From the NCBI GenBank assembly GCA_023453795.1, contig JAEXSP010000019.1:372001-436000 (forward strand): a DNA stretch of 64,000 nt, given 5' to 3'. The notes below the pieces were generated by a model. It saw only the letters and a list, made by a program, of their open reading frames with translations. It did no database searches and was not told where the DNA came from. The position numbers and the translations under genes are program-made. The stretch's first letter is position 1; every line of letters begins with the position of its first letter. Shown piece by piece: positions 1-8,971 of the stretch. The DNA comes from Bacillota bacterium (GTDB lineage: Bacteria; Bacillota; Clostridia; Acetivibrionales; JAEXSP01).

Positions 1-1248
1 ACCGGTCATTGCACATGCTTCCAGTGTCAACGACCTTAAATCTTCCCTCTCAAGGTTTTTAAGCTTTGTTTTGCCTGCTGCCTTTGCCAGCAGCACAGCC
101 TCATTGGTCATAGCTTTTATATAATTTGCAACTCTTTCGGCAGCTTCGTCAATATCCAGATTATTTCTCAATTCGGGATCCTGAGTTCCGATGCCGTATG
201 CACATACTCCTTTGTGACATCTGAGACAGACCTTGCAGCCCATCGCAACCATAGCGCCTGTACCGATTGCTACAGCATCCGCACCGATTGCCAAAGCCTT
301 TGCGATATCCGCTCCGTCCTTGATTCCGCCTGAAATTATGATACTGACTTCGTCCTTCAGGCCCATTTCTTCAAGCGTTTTTACGGCTTGCACCAGAGCG
401 GGCATTGTCGGTATTCCGAGATGGTTGGAGGCCATTACAGGTGCTGCTCCTGTTCCCCCCTGTGCCCCGTCGATTATTATACCGTCCGCACCTATTTTTA
501 CTGCTATTTTTACATCATCTCTTACCCTTCCGGCAGCGATCTTTGCAAAGATCGGTATTTCACCGTTTGTAAGCTCTCTCAGCTGCTGCATCTTGATAAC
601 CATGTCATCGGCACCGAATGCATCTCCATGCCTTGGGTGGCTGTGAAGGTCAATACCGACCGGGAGCTGACGGAAATTTGCAATATCCTCAGTTATCTTG
701 CTTCCCATAAGGTGTCCCGAAAGCCCCGGCTTTGCACCAATTCCTACAAGAAACTCCAGTACATCCGCAGCTTCTATGTTCCTTTTGCTGAAGCCGAAAC
801 GGCTTGGAAGCACCTGAATAGATTGACGGTAGGAATACTGCCTTTCTTCTGGAAGCAATCCTCCTTCACCGTTGCTGATGAAGGTTCCGGTCAGAGCTGT
901 TGCTTTAGCCAGTGCGATTTTCGCTTCCTTACTCAATGCACCGTATGACATTCCACCGATCATTATTGGTGTTTCAATAACAAGCGGTTTGGTAGCAAAA
1001 CGCTTTCCCAGAACAGTTCTCGTTTCGCAAGGCTCACGGTAAGTGTCGATAGACATTCGTGAAAGCTGTGAAGGAAGTATCATCAAATCATCAAAGGTCG
1101 GCATATAACGTGTTGCACCGCAGCCTCTTATCCTGTGTTTGCCGTACCTTGCCTTATACTCAATTTCCGAAACCGTTTCCTGGTTCCATATCCCTCTCTG
1201 TACATCCTTTGGCTCAAATTCCTTTTCGTTGTTTATTTTATCGCTCAT
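1..1248 (-). CDS. FMN-binding glutamate synthase domain protein (GltB2/MgsC-like), C-terminus outside window
   Basis: The reading frame is open from an ATG at 1248 to the window edge (416 codons seen), so the gene is cut by the window. The protein carries the FMN/(beta-alpha)8 glutamate synthase domain: DGAQGGTGAAP is the phosphate-gripping loop, and near the visible end three cysteines spaced C-x5-C-x4-C (within CKVCLRCHKGVC) match the 3Fe-4S cluster of GltB, followed by GTQDPELR. In ordinary GltB this domain is fused to amidotransferase and GXGXG domains; here those are the two genes upstream, 19 bp or less apart. Family knowledge: such stand-alone domains occur in archaeal-type glutamate synthase and in N-methylglutamate synthase (MgsC). 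The domain transfers ammonia to a 2-oxoglutarate-type acceptor. Which substrate applies here is inferred from context only. Confidence 0.9.
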   Translation of the reverse strand, partial: MSDKINNEKEFEPKDVQRGIWNQETVSEIEYKARYGKHRIRGCGATRYMPTFDDLMILPSQLSRMSIDTYREPCETRTVLGKRFATKPLVIETPIMIGGMSYGALSKEAKIALAKATALTGTFISNGEGGLLPEERQYSYRQSIQVLPSRFGFSKRNIEAADVLEFLVGIGAKPGLSGHLMGSKITEDIANFRQLPVGIDLHSHPRHGDAFGADDMVIKMQQLRELTNGEIPIFAKIAAGRVRDDVKIAVKIGADGIIIDGAQGGTGAAPVMASNHLGIPTMPALVQAVKTLEEMGLKDEVSIIISGGIKDGADIAKALAIGADAVAIGTGAMVAMGCKVCLRCHKGVCAYGIGTQDPELRNNLDIDEAAERVANYIKAMTNEAVLLAKAAGKTKLKNLEREDLRSLTLEACAMTG

Positions 1249-1267
1249 ATCGATTACCCCTTATTTT

Positions 1268-1978
1268 TCAGATTGGCCGTCTTGCCTCTTCGGGTTTCAG
1301 CTCCGGCTTAAACAGCACATATGTGTGCCTGCCTGTTGTCAATGGTCTGACTGCCTTCAAGGCCTCTGCTTTTGCTTCAATCCCGTATTTACCGAAAAGC
1401 TCGTTCAGTTCCGTTACCTCTTCCTCATTAAGTGCGTCAACAAATACATTGCCTCCAAGCTTTGATTCAATGTCCTTATCGGCGGCATAAATGACTCCCT
1501 TATACATCGATTCTCCGACCTGCTTTCCGGTACTGCCGAGCAGTACAAGCTTTCCTCCGAGTGTCATTTGTCCTGCCCATCTTCCCGCGGAACCGCAGAC
1601 TATAATCGTGCCGCCCTTCATACCGTAGCCTACTCTGCTGCCTGTGCTCCCGTAAATCACCATTGTACCGCCGTACAAATAAGAGCCTGCGTTGCAGCCG
1701 GTATTTTTTGTAACAATGAGTTCACCGGACATCATATTGTCGCCTGCATACCATCCGGCATTGCCATCCACCACAACAGTAGCGCCCTCAAGAAATCCGC
1801 CCGTATAGAATCCGGTACTGCCCTGAATGACTACCTTTCCTTTTTTCTGCAGTCCTATCGCAATGTTGTGCATGGAATGCGGGTCCTGTATAGACACTTC
1901 CTGAGATATCTCAAGTTTTTCGGAAATCAATTCATTCAATTCCTTGCTTTTCATATTCAATGCATCTATATATTCCAT
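1268..1978 (-). CDS. GXGXG-domain glutamate synthase subunit (GltB3/MgsB-like)
   Basis: 236 residues made almost entirely of the right-handed beta-helix GXGXG domain: repeated glycine turns such as GNAGWYAGD, GCNAGSYLYGG, GSTGSRVGYG and GSAGRWAGQ follow each other between residues about 50 and 160. In full-length GltB this is the C-terminal structural domain that braces the ammonia channel; by itself it has no active site. The start at 1978 overlaps the end of the amidotransferase gene by 13 nt, suggesting translational coupling, and the FMN subunit follows 19 bp downstream. Length and order match the three-polypeptide glutamate synthase or N-methylglutamate synthase arrangement. Confidence 0.9.
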   Translation of the reverse strand: MEYIDALNMKSKELNELISEKLEISQEVSIQDPHSMHNIAIGLQKKGKVVIQGSTGFYTGGFLEGATVVVDGNAGWYAGDNMMSGELIVTKNTGCNAGSYLYGGTMVIYGSTGSRVGYGMKGGTIIVCGSAGRWAGQMTLGGKLVLLGSTGKQVGESMYKGVIYAADKDIESKLGGNVFVDALNEEEVTELNELFGKYGIEAKAEALKAVRPLTTGRHTYVLFKPELKPEEARRPI

Positions 1979-2862
1979 ACTCTTATCTCCCCCGGTTCCA
2001 TTTCTTCCGCATACACGTCCGGAAATAATGCGGTAAATTCTATCTGCTCCGAACCCAGCATTGTAATTCCGTCCTTTTCAAATAACAACAGCGGCTTGAT
2101 TCCCATTTTGTCCTTAACGAAGCCGATCTGGGTGGGCGTTGATGCAATAATACAGAAAATTCCGTCCAGCTCTTCCAATGCATAGTGCAGTGCCGCTTCC
2201 AGATCTCCTCCGTTTTTCATCATTGCATATGCAATCAGATGGCTTGCCGCCTCCGAGTCGTTCAGGGTTTTGAATATTGCCCCCTTGCTTTCAAGACTTC
2301 TTCTGAGGTTAAAATAGTTGGTGAACTGCCCGTTATGTACAATTGACAATTCAGGGTAGAACGGTGAAACAAAAGGATGTGCTGCGTTGATGTCTTCAGC
2401 GCTTTCCGTTGCCATTCTGACATGCCCCATTCCATGAGTGCAATTCTGCCGGTCAATGTCATGATTTTTCAAAAGCTGGTCAATCATGCCGCCATCCTTA
2501 TAAACCTTAATCCCTCTTCCCAGAGAGTGCACATAAAGCCCTTCTATCTTGTTGATAGCTATATGGAGCTTTTGAATGTCTTCATCCGCAAGCTTCAGGC
2601 TGAATTCGGAAAAGACTACGTTTCTATTCCACTCAGAAGTTTTTTCTGAGAGTATGGTTGCATATGAAGCCACCGTATCCATAAGTAAATGCCGGTTTTC
2701 CTTCTTTTTAATTGATACCCTCAATGTAACTGCCGGTCCGCAGCCGTATAAAGCTATACCGCTTGCATCCGGTCCGCGGTGCTGAATCAGATTAAGCATT
2801 TCTATAAGCTTTGTCGAAACATCCATTCCTTTACTGTTGATTATTCCTGCAATACCGCACAT
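1966..2862 (-). CDS. class II (Ntn) glutamine amidotransferase subunit of split glutamate synthase (GltB1/MgsA-like)
   Basis: The start was placed at 2862 because GGGAGGG lies 6 nt before that ATG and the protein then begins Met-Cys-Gly-Ile-Ala-Gly. Removal of Met exposes the N-terminal cysteine nucleophile that class II amidotransferases need; the longer frame to 2946 would bury it. The 298-residue protein shows the Ntn features HRGPDASG (about 28-35), the glutamine-binding segment HVRMATES and the NGQFTNY loop. It would hydrolyse glutamine (or a gamma-glutamyl amide) and pass the amine to the FMN subunit. It sits between the GS-like ligase and the GXGXG subunit. Confidence 0.92.
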   Translation of the reverse strand: MCGIAGIINSKGMDVSTKLIEMLNLIQHRGPDASGIALYGCGPAVTLRVSIKKKENRHLLMDTVASYATILSEKTSEWNRNVVFSEFSLKLADEDIQKLHIAINKIEGLYVHSLGRGIKVYKDGGMIDQLLKNHDIDRQNCTHGMGHVRMATESAEDINAAHPFVSPFYPELSIVHNGQFTNYFNLRRSLESKGAIFKTLNDSEAASHLIAYAMMKNGGDLEAALHYALEELDGIFCIIASTPTQIGFVKDKMGIKPLLLFEKDGITMLGSEQIEFTALFPDVYAEEMEPGEIRVWNI

Positions 2863-2912
2863 GTAAAACCCTCCCTTAAAGACATTACAGAATGCCTTTA
2901 GTAATTTATAAC

Positions 2913-4292
2913 TTAAATGTGATACGAATATGTCTTCCATTCCCAATCCGTAACCGAATTATTAAAGCCTTCAACTTCTATTGTTTTAAGTCCGATAAAA
3001 CTGTTTATAAGGTCGGCTCCGGCATACTCACAAAGCCATTCATCCTTTTCCAGTTCGGATAAAGCTCTGTAAAGGCTCCTTGGCACAGTCTCCGACTGTT
3101 TTTCGGAATCATGGTAGAGATCTGTAGTAATTATTTCTGACGGCATAAGATTATTTTTGATTCCATCAAGTCCGGCAGCAAGTATTCCTGCTATTGCCAA
3201 ATAAGGATTTGATGCTGCGCTTGCAGCCCTGACCTCTACCCTTGTAGCCTCACCTCTCTCTTCCGGTATTCTTATATAGGTGGTTCTGTTATCGTAGCCC
3301 CAGCCGATGTAATACGGTGCGAAAGAGTCCGGCTTGTATCTTTTATAGCAGTTTATTGTCGGTGCAAGGAAAGCAACCAAGGGTTTTGCATGCTTCAATA
3401 CACCTGCAACGAAGTTTTTCATCAGCTTGGACATTTGATGCTCATCTTTCTCATCGTAGAAAACATTCTTTCCTGTCTCTATACTGTTGAGTGACAGGTG
3501 GAAATGGCATCCGCTGCCTCCGTTGTCATTCTTGGGTTTTGCCATAAATGTTGCGACCATGTCGTTCTGTTCGGCAATATCCTTGCAAATACCCTTGAAC
3601 ATTGCCGTCTCGTCAACATTCCTCAATGCCGGTGCATGACTCCAGTTATATTCATATTGTCCGGGATAAAACTCATGGTTCATATAAAGCACCTTGAAGT
3701 CCATCTGTGTAAAAGTCTTGGTAAGCTTCGCCAGAAACCCCCTGGGATCTATCCTGATGTTGCTGGTATAACAATTACAGGGCTGGTTGGTATAAGGCTT
3801 GCCGTCTCCGCATTCCGTTTTGTTGTAAAGGAAGAATTCCACCTCGCTTGCCGTAATAGGATTAAGTCCGAGCTTGTGATATTCCTCAATAATATTTTTC
3901 AAAAACCATCTGGGCGACTGTGACAAAGGCTTGCGGTGGTAATAAATGTCCCCCAGCAGTAAAGCTGTCTTTTCCAGATATGGCAGTATAACAAAGGTTG
4001 ACGGGTCCGCAACCACTTTCATGTCATCGTATGTGCTTTCCGAAGCACCCTTTACTTCAGCCATGCTGTTGTCAAAGCTCATTGTCATTACCGCTGCCGC
4101 GAAGGCAATACCCTTCTCGAATACTTCATCCAGCATCTCAGCCGGCAAAAGCTTGCCGCGATTGATACCGTTCAGGTCTATGAATTCAAGCCTTATCAAT
4201 TCAATTCCGTTTTCCTTGATCATTCTCTTGACATCTTCCTTTGTTAAGCTTTTATATCCGCTTAATTCTTCAGTGTTAAACATTTTTTCCAT
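2913..4292 (-). CDS. glutamine synthetase family ligase (possible gamma-glutamyl-amine synthetase)
   Basis: 459 residues with the GS fold: an N-terminal beta-grasp (EFIDLNGINRGKLLP), the metal-site segment SEVEFFLYN, the ATP/ammonia-site signature NGGSGCHFHLSLN, the KRYKPDSFAPYYIGWG arginine/phosphate region, and RVEVRAASAASNPYLA near the end. It is of the short GlnA type; I see no obvious adenylylation-site tyrosine segment. The start at 4292 follows GAGGTG by 7 nt and overlaps the amidotransferase gene upstream by 17 nt. GS homologues in amine pathways (PuuA, GMAS) join an amine to the gamma-carboxyl of glutamate with ATP. The co-transcribed permease and split glutamate synthase make that role more likely than housekeeping ammonia assimilation, but motifs alone cannot separate the two. 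Confidence 0.9.
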   Translation of the reverse strand: MEKMFNTEELSGYKSLTKEDVKRMIKENGIELIRLEFIDLNGINRGKLLPAEMLDEVFEKGIAFAAAVMTMSFDNSMAEVKGASESTYDDMKVVADPSTFVILPYLEKTALLLGDIYYHRKPLSQSPRWFLKNIIEEYHKLGLNPITASEVEFFLYNKTECGDGKPYTNQPCNCYTSNIRIDPRGFLAKLTKTFTQMDFKVLYMNHEFYPGQYEYNWSHAPALRNVDETAMFKGICKDIAEQNDMVATFMAKPKNDNGGSGCHFHLSLNSIETGKNVFYDEKDEHQMSKLMKNFVAGVLKHAKPLVAFLAPTINCYKRYKPDSFAPYYIGWGYDNRTTYIRIPEERGEATRVEVRAASAASNPYLAIAGILAAGLDGIKNNLMPSEIITTDLYHDSEKQSETVPRSLYRALSELEKDEWLCEYAGADLINSFIGLKTIEVEGFNNSVTDWEWKTYSYHI

Positions 4293-5049
4293 AATAGTTC
4301 ACCTCATTTAAATATTTTTGTAACGATATCCCGAATTCTTTTTTATAGTGTTCTAAAACATTTTCCATAAGCCTTTTGAAAAGGGGATAGGTTTCCGGCA
4401 TACTTTCAAGCTCTTCCAAAAAACTTTCCTTTTCCGCAACATATCCTCCTCCCTTCCACTCCTGCTCATAATAGGTCTGACAGTATCCTGATATTACGGC
4501 TTTTGTATACTCCGGGTGAAATTGAAAACCAACCACAGGAAAGCTTTCTGCTGCAATAATCTGATTTTCTGCAGCTATGGTGAAGCCTAATGAAATGCAT
4601 TCAGGCGGTAGCTCAAAATGATCCGAGTGCCACATGAAAGAAGTAAATCCTGTTTCCAACCCTTTGAGCAGTGTATGCCTTTCAAAAGTTTCTCTTGGAG
4701 AAACCTTGTAAAAACCGATTTCCTTTTCCTCTGCCCGGTATACCTTTCCCCCGAGAATTTCAGCAATAAGCTGACATCCGAGGCAAAAACCTATTACAGG
4801 CTTGTTATTATAGATTGCCTCTTTTACGAAACGTATTTCATCCTTGAGCCATGGATCCGATTCCTTGTCCCATATATGCTGAGCGCCTCCATGTATCAGC
4901 AGAAGGTCAAAGCTTTCAATTCCCGGCTCGGTGAAATTTGAATACATAAGCATTTTTTTAGTCTCAAAGCCCGCATTCTCATTCACCCAGCTGTCTATAT
5001 TAGTAAATTCCGGATGATCAGTATCATGTATTAATTCAAGTATCTTCAA
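4276..5049 (-). CDS. class I glutamine amidotransferase-like protein (GuaA/PuuD-like)
   Basis: 257 residues. The nucleophile elbow is GFCLGCQ (Cys89) and the His/Glu pair is FHPEY (His178, Glu180), so the triad is complete. The early oxyanion strand is LLIHGGAQ. No synthetase domain is attached and none is adjacent apart from the GS-like ligase it overlaps. In amine catabolism the class I enzyme PuuD hydrolyses gamma-glutamyl intermediates; in other settings such proteins are free glutaminases. Either could feed or drain the gamma-glutamyl amide made by the next gene. A C-terminal tail of about 60 residues follows the catalytic domain. Confidence 0.85.
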   Translation of the reverse strand: MKILELIHDTDHPEFTNIDSWVNENAGFETKKMLMYSNFTEPGIESFDLLLIHGGAQHIWDKESDPWLKDEIRFVKEAIYNNKPVIGFCLGCQLIAEILGGKVYRAEEKEIGFYKVSPRETFERHTLLKGLETGFTSFMWHSDHFELPPECISLGFTIAAENQIIAAESFPVVGFQFHPEYTKAVISGYCQTYYEQEWKGGGYVAEKESFLEELESMPETYPLFKRLMENVLEHYKKEFGISLQKYLNEVNYYGKNV

Positions 5050-5116
5050 GGCTGCCTCCTAAAATCTCCGTATCCGGGGAGCGAATGCTTGCTCTCTCTG
5101 GAAATAATATCTTTTT

Positions 5117-5755
5117 TTATTCAAAAGCTGCTTTCAAGGATTCGATGATTATTTCAATCCTATCTTCAAAATAAATGTTTTTGGCCTCCGATACAAAGAA
5201 AGAATCGAACCTCTCGGTATGGTATTCCGAAACAAGAGCGTATGAAAACAATGTAATATAATTGTCAATCAGGCATGCTGCAATTTCGCTCCTGATTTTC
5301 TTGCTTATTTCATTATTCCTCTTGCCCATTTCAACCAATTTTACTGTATAACTGCTTGTTGCATTTTTGAATTTGCCTGAAGCATATGCGGCAAATCTGT
5401 TCATTGCTCCCGAACCGAGATCGGAATATATTGACAAATGATCCCTGTTCTCCTTGCCGAAATCCAACATTCCCTCCAGAAGGTTGCGTACTCCCTCAAA
5501 TATGGATTCTACGTTCTCCATATATTTGATATACAACTCCCCCTCTACTCTTGCGGCAACACAATCTATTACCGAAAGGTAAAGCATCTCTTTGTTCTTG
5601 AAATATTTGTATAATGCACCGTTTGATATTCCGGCCTTCTCGCATATCCTTGAAATACTTGCATAATGATAGCCTTCTTCAGCAAATACGCCTGCTGCCG
5701 CATTCAATATGCTTTTCTGTTTTTCAAAAGTCAATTTTTCAAAAGCACTTAACAT
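5117..5755 (-). CDS. TetR/AcrR-family transcriptional regulator
   Basis: Start chosen at ATG 5755, which has GGGGTG 6 nt upstream; the frame is open to 5782. The 212-residue protein begins with the TetR helix-turn-helix (ILNAAAGVFAEEGYHYASISRICEKAG followed by ISNGALYKYFKNKEMLY, roughly residues 15-60) and continues with an all-helical ligand-binding domain. It lies between the permease and the class I amidotransferase in the same direction, so it probably controls this operon in response to an imported compound or pathway intermediate. The ligand is unknown. Confidence 0.9.
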   Translation of the reverse strand: MLSAFEKLTFEKQKSILNAAAGVFAEEGYHYASISRICEKAGISNGALYKYFKNKEMLYLSVIDCVAARVEGELYIKYMENVESIFEGVRNLLEGMLDFGKENRDHLSIYSDLGSGAMNRFAAYASGKFKNATSSYTVKLVEMGKRNNEISKKIRSEIAACLIDNYITLFSYALVSEYHTERFDSFFVSEAKNIYFEDRIEIIIESLKAAFE

Positions 5756-5901
5756 TCTGTTCACCCCGATGTAAAACCCCATTTTTCTGTTTAATCAAGA
5801 GCCATAAACACCGCTTTGAGTATTTATGACATACATTACCTTTTGACCGGCGGCACTCATCATAGAGTACCGCCTTAATTAATACTGACTTAGGTCATGA
5901 A

Positions 5902-7335
5902 TCACAATCCCTTTTGCACAGCTACCTTATCACTGACTATATTGACATCCTTTTTGACCTGTGCCGATAAGCCGCTGTTTTTTGCATTAGCTATTGCATA
6001 CCATGCACCGCCTACAACCAGCCATCCAAGGAATATGAACGGGAATAGATTGTACGGATAGGCCGGAAGAGGATAAACGCTTCCAACTATAGGTATCATC
6101 AGTATCGCCATTGTTATTAGTGCAATTATTACATTCTTCACTTTCAATTCCTTTTGTTTTTTAAGGAAAACAGGTACACCAAGAACAATCATTGCATAGC
6201 TGAAGAGGAAGCCTAATGTCGCTATCGTACCAACCCAACCGAAAATATCCATCAAGCTGCATTTCAGAGCAACCATTATTGCCGGTATAATGAAGGTTAT
6301 CAGTGATATTACTGTTGAAGCGATATGCGGAGTCTCATTTTTTTCATGAGTCTGTGCAAGTGAAGAATGCAGTATTTTATTACGTCCCATTGTCATAAGA
6401 ATTCTTCCGCAGGCTGTCATGCAAGCTACAACACAGGACCAGAAGCTTATTATTGCACCAAGGGAAATGAATAATCCCATAAAGCTTACGCCGTTCTTAT
6501 CTGCAAGGAAACTCAAGGCTGCCGGAACCTCATTCAACTTCTCTTTGCTTCCGGAAAAGCCCATAACTTCGATATAAGAGAAAATTATAAATACTAAACC
6601 TACAAATACGGCACTGGTTATAACTGCTTTCGGTATGTTCTTGAGAGGATTCTTTGCTTCCGCACCTAAAGCCGTTGAACTCTCAAAGCCTACAAAGCTG
6701 AAGAATGCCAATACCAAACCGATTCTAATACTGGTGAAGGATACATCCTTTAATTGAAATTGTGCCGTATCGATACTCGCACCATTCTTCACAAGAACAA
6801 TAATCCCAAGAATAAAGATTAAACCCAGCGAAATACCTTCCATGGCAAGCATGAGCTTTGCCGACAGCTGAATATCCTTAACAACAAAGTACCAGGCAGC
6901 CAATATACCTATTACGCATAAAACCAATGGGGGAACACTTAAATGGAAATAACTCAAAAACTCGTTTGTAAAGTTTGAAAAGGCTGCAAGTGTCGCACAT
7001 CCTGTGAGGATGTAGGCCAGTACCAAGCCCCAGCCGGAAACAAATCCCGCACCAGGTCCCAAGCCTTGAGAAACATAAGTGTACAACGCACCCGGAGAAG
7101 CCGATCTGCGGGCAAATTGATTAATATGGTAGCCGATAAGCACTACGGCGATTGTCGCAAAAATGTATGTGAGCCAGGTTCCGTTGCCTGCTGTAGCGAA
7201 TACAAGGGCTATTCCGAATGCAGGACCGCCGCTGGGAGCAATGTTCGCTATAGACTGTGCAAGCACTTCCGTGGAGGAAAGGCATTGCGATCTAAGTCCT
7301 GAATCAATTTTAGAAATTTCTTTTTTTGAACTCAT
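5902..7335 (-). CDS. APC-superfamily amino acid/amine permease
   Basis: 477 residues with about twelve hydrophobic segments. The TM1 region contains the unwound-helix motif of APC transporters (IANIAPSGGPAFG), followed by SASPGALYTYV and GPGAGFVSGWGLVLAY, as in amino acid/polyamine:H+ symporters. The C-terminal tail is cytoplasmic and hydrophilic. ATG 7335 follows AAAGGGG. This is the first gene of the amine-type operon, downstream of a sigma-A promoter and a leader hairpin. It presumably imports the amine or amino acid used by the ligase and synthase genes. Confidence 0.9.
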   Translation of the reverse strand: MSSKKEISKIDSGLRSQCLSSTEVLAQSIANIAPSGGPAFGIALVFATAGNGTWLTYIFATIAVVLIGYHINQFARRSASPGALYTYVSQGLGPGAGFVSGWGLVLAYILTGCATLAAFSNFTNEFLSYFHLSVPPLVLCVIGILAAWYFVVKDIQLSAKLMLAMEGISLGLIFILGIIVLVKNGASIDTAQFQLKDVSFTSIRIGLVLAFFSFVGFESSTALGAEAKNPLKNIPKAVITSAVFVGLVFIIFSYIEVMGFSGSKEKLNEVPAALSFLADKNGVSFMGLFISLGAIISFWSCVVACMTACGRILMTMGRNKILHSSLAQTHEKNETPHIASTVISLITFIIPAIMVALKCSLMDIFGWVGTIATLGFLFSYAMIVLGVPVFLKKQKELKVKNVIIALITMAILMIPIVGSVYPLPAYPYNLFPFIFLGWLVVGGAWYAIANAKNSGLSAQVKKDVNIVSDKVAVQKGL

Positions 7336-7508
7336 ATATTACATCCCCTTTATAAATAAAATAATTTTTTACAACCCTTAGGATTAAATCCTTTTAGTTA
7401 ACATTTCAAGTTAATGCTGCAATAAGAGCGAGTGGTTGCTCTTTTTTTGCTTTAATTCTGAAATGCTACCAGATGAAGCATTCTTGCGGCTTAATTAACC
7501 TAAAATTA

Positions 7509-7556
7509 AAAACAAAAAAGCCATAAACTGATTTTCCTAAGAAAATCGTTTATGGC
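7509..7556 (-). terminator. leader hairpin with U-run (possible attenuator)
   Basis: Read on the minus strand, a 16-17 bp stem (GCCATAAACGATTTTC against GAAAATCAGTTTATGGC, loop of about 4 nt) is followed by TTTTTTGTTTT. It is a convincing intrinsic terminator about 60-110 nt after the promoter and about 170 nt before the permease start. It therefore either ends a short RNA or serves as a regulated attenuator. I recognise no known riboswitch class in the 60 nt before it. Confidence 0.7.
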
Positions 7557-7621
7557 ATTCAGGGCCATCTCAAACAGTATTCAAACCAAGATCTGCTGTT
7601 CAATATTTAATTTATGAACCT

Positions 7622-7650
7622 AGTATATTGCATAATTAATATTATGTCAA
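7622..7650 (-). promoter_or_regulatory. sigma-A promoter of the permease operon
   Basis: On the minus strand, TTGACA (7645-7650) and TATACT (7622-7627) are separated by exactly 17 bp. Transcription would start near 7615 and run through a ~280-nt leader into the permease gene at 7335. Confidence 0.8.
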
Positions 7651-7885
7651 TAACATTTTGCAATTTTTTATTTAAAATCTTTCATCAACTTCAAATTATT
7701 TATTATTAAGCCATTGAAATTAATTTCAATATGCTTGTAAAATCCTTGCAACAATTGCAAGCATGCGGTGTAGCCGGTGTTTTGAATTCAAAACTAAAAA
7801 TCGAGTCATTAAAATTATATGCAGGATGCTGTAATGAACATTTCATAATTGTTATTTATGATATGATCAAATTCACCCTCTTTTT

Positions 7886-8350
7886 CTATAATATTTCCAG
7901 TATTTCAACTTTGTATGTTCCATTTGGGGCGTTGACATCAACAATATCCCCGGCTTTATGTCCGGATAATGCCTTTCCCAAATCGGATTCTATGCTTATT
8001 TTCATGCTTGCAGGGTCAAAATCCATAGTAGTTACCAGGGTTACTATATCTTCATCCCCATCTTCCACGAATTTTATTCTGGCTTTTTTGTTAATTCCCA
8101 ATACTGACTTGTCTATGTCTTTTTCTTCTATTACAGTTGCTGTAGATATCATATTCATCAAGAACTGGATCCTATCGTCATTTTTTCTGTATCTTTCACA
8201 AGCTTCCTTATACTCGGCATTTTCAGACCTATCGCCATGTGCTGCGGCTTCCGCCTTATCTCTTGCGATCTCACCTCTTTTTACAGTCATTCTATATTCC
8301 AATTCTTCTCTTAATTTCTTCATGTTTTCTTCTGTTAGTGTATGATTCAT
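7886..8350 (-). CDS. GreA/GreB-family transcript cleavage factor
   Basis: 154 residues, the normal GreA length. An N-terminal coiled coil carries ARDKAEAAAHGDRSENAEYKEA, where the acidic residues after the GDRSENAEY turn (D-x-x-E) are those that GreA inserts into the RNA polymerase channel. The C-terminal globular domain contains SDLGKALSGHKAGDIVDV, close to the SPiGrALLGk-GD- GreA signature. It would rescue backtracked RNA polymerase. It stands alone, with no ribosomal or lysS partner nearby, and is somewhat divergent, so it may be a paralogue rather than the main GreA. Confidence 0.85.
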   Translation of the reverse strand: MNHTLTEENMKKLREELEYRMTVKRGEIARDKAEAAAHGDRSENAEYKEACERYRKNDDRIQFLMNMISTATVIEEKDIDKSVLGINKKARIKFVEDGDEDIVTLVTTMDFDPASMKISIESDLGKALSGHKAGDIVDVNAPNGTYKVEILEIL

Positions 8351-8411
8351 ATTGCTTCAATCCTCCTGTGATATGTATTGTCTCCTTTAATTATACCACT
8401 AAATTAAAAGT

Positions 8412-8783
8412 CTATTTTTCATTTCCATTTTTATCGAATTTCTTTCTTAAGGCAATTTCAGTAGGCGCAATCGGAATGCACATAACAATTAGCTGAAATA
8501 ATGTAATAATTATAACGATTAATCCGAGATCATCCACATTATAATTTCTAAAAGCAGCTAATAATAGAATGGTTATTATACCCAATGGAACTCCTGTATA
8601 TAACCAGGCCTTACCGAAATAACCATGTGCAAAATCCCACGTTTTCTGACTTTTCTTTGACCAGGAGGTCCTATATCCGTATAGATCGTTTATTTTTTTC
8701 GGCGGATTAAGCTTCCATAGCAGCCCGAACCCAATCATTATAAAAGGCATTAGCAGCAATATAATCAAGAAAAATATAAACAT
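8412..8783 (-). CDS. SdpI/YhfL-family membrane protein
   Basis: The start at 8783 was preferred because GGAGG lies about 7 nt upstream; the frame opens at 8798. The 123-residue protein has three hydrophobic segments, and between the first two the signature NDLYGYRTSWSKKSQKTWDFAHGYFGKAW, characteristic of SdpI C-terminal family proteins (IGyRT.ws..n...W..an...gk). In Bacillus SdpI gives immunity to the SdpC toxin, but most family members have no known role. No toxin gene is adjacent here. Confidence 0.8.
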   Translation of the reverse strand: MFIFFLIILLLMPFIMIGFGLLWKLNPPKKINDLYGYRTSWSKKSQKTWDFAHGYFGKAWLYTGVPLGIITILLLAAFRNYNVDDLGLIVIIITLFQLIVMCIPIAPTEIALRKKFDKNGNEK

Positions 8784-8971
8784 ATTATCCCTCCTCACCT
8801 ACAATGGTATGTTATGTAAAAGGATATGTCAATTTAACAAATCAAAAAATGCTTGGCTAAAACTTGTTTATAATTCTTTCAATTTTATTTCTTTAGGGGT
8901 AAAATATATTATGTTGCACAGTGACCTAACGTACAGCTGACGGAAGAGGTTCCAAATATAAGGAGAAGTCT

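Larger units (their letters stand above)
7336..7885. other. 550-bp gene-free leader/intergenic region
   Basis: This stretch holds the promoter and hairpin described separately. The remainder (7557-7621 and 7336-7508) is AT-rich with no credible reading frame; the open frame at 7731-8345 on the plus strand is antisense to the GreA-like gene. From 7651 to 7885 I see nothing beyond the 3' side of the GreA-like gene. Confidence 0.6.

Noticed and set aside
388..948. 186-codon plus-strand open frame
   Set aside because: It is antisense to the FMN glutamate synthase gene, lacks a ribosome site and has Cys/Ser-rich composition typical of a shadow frame.
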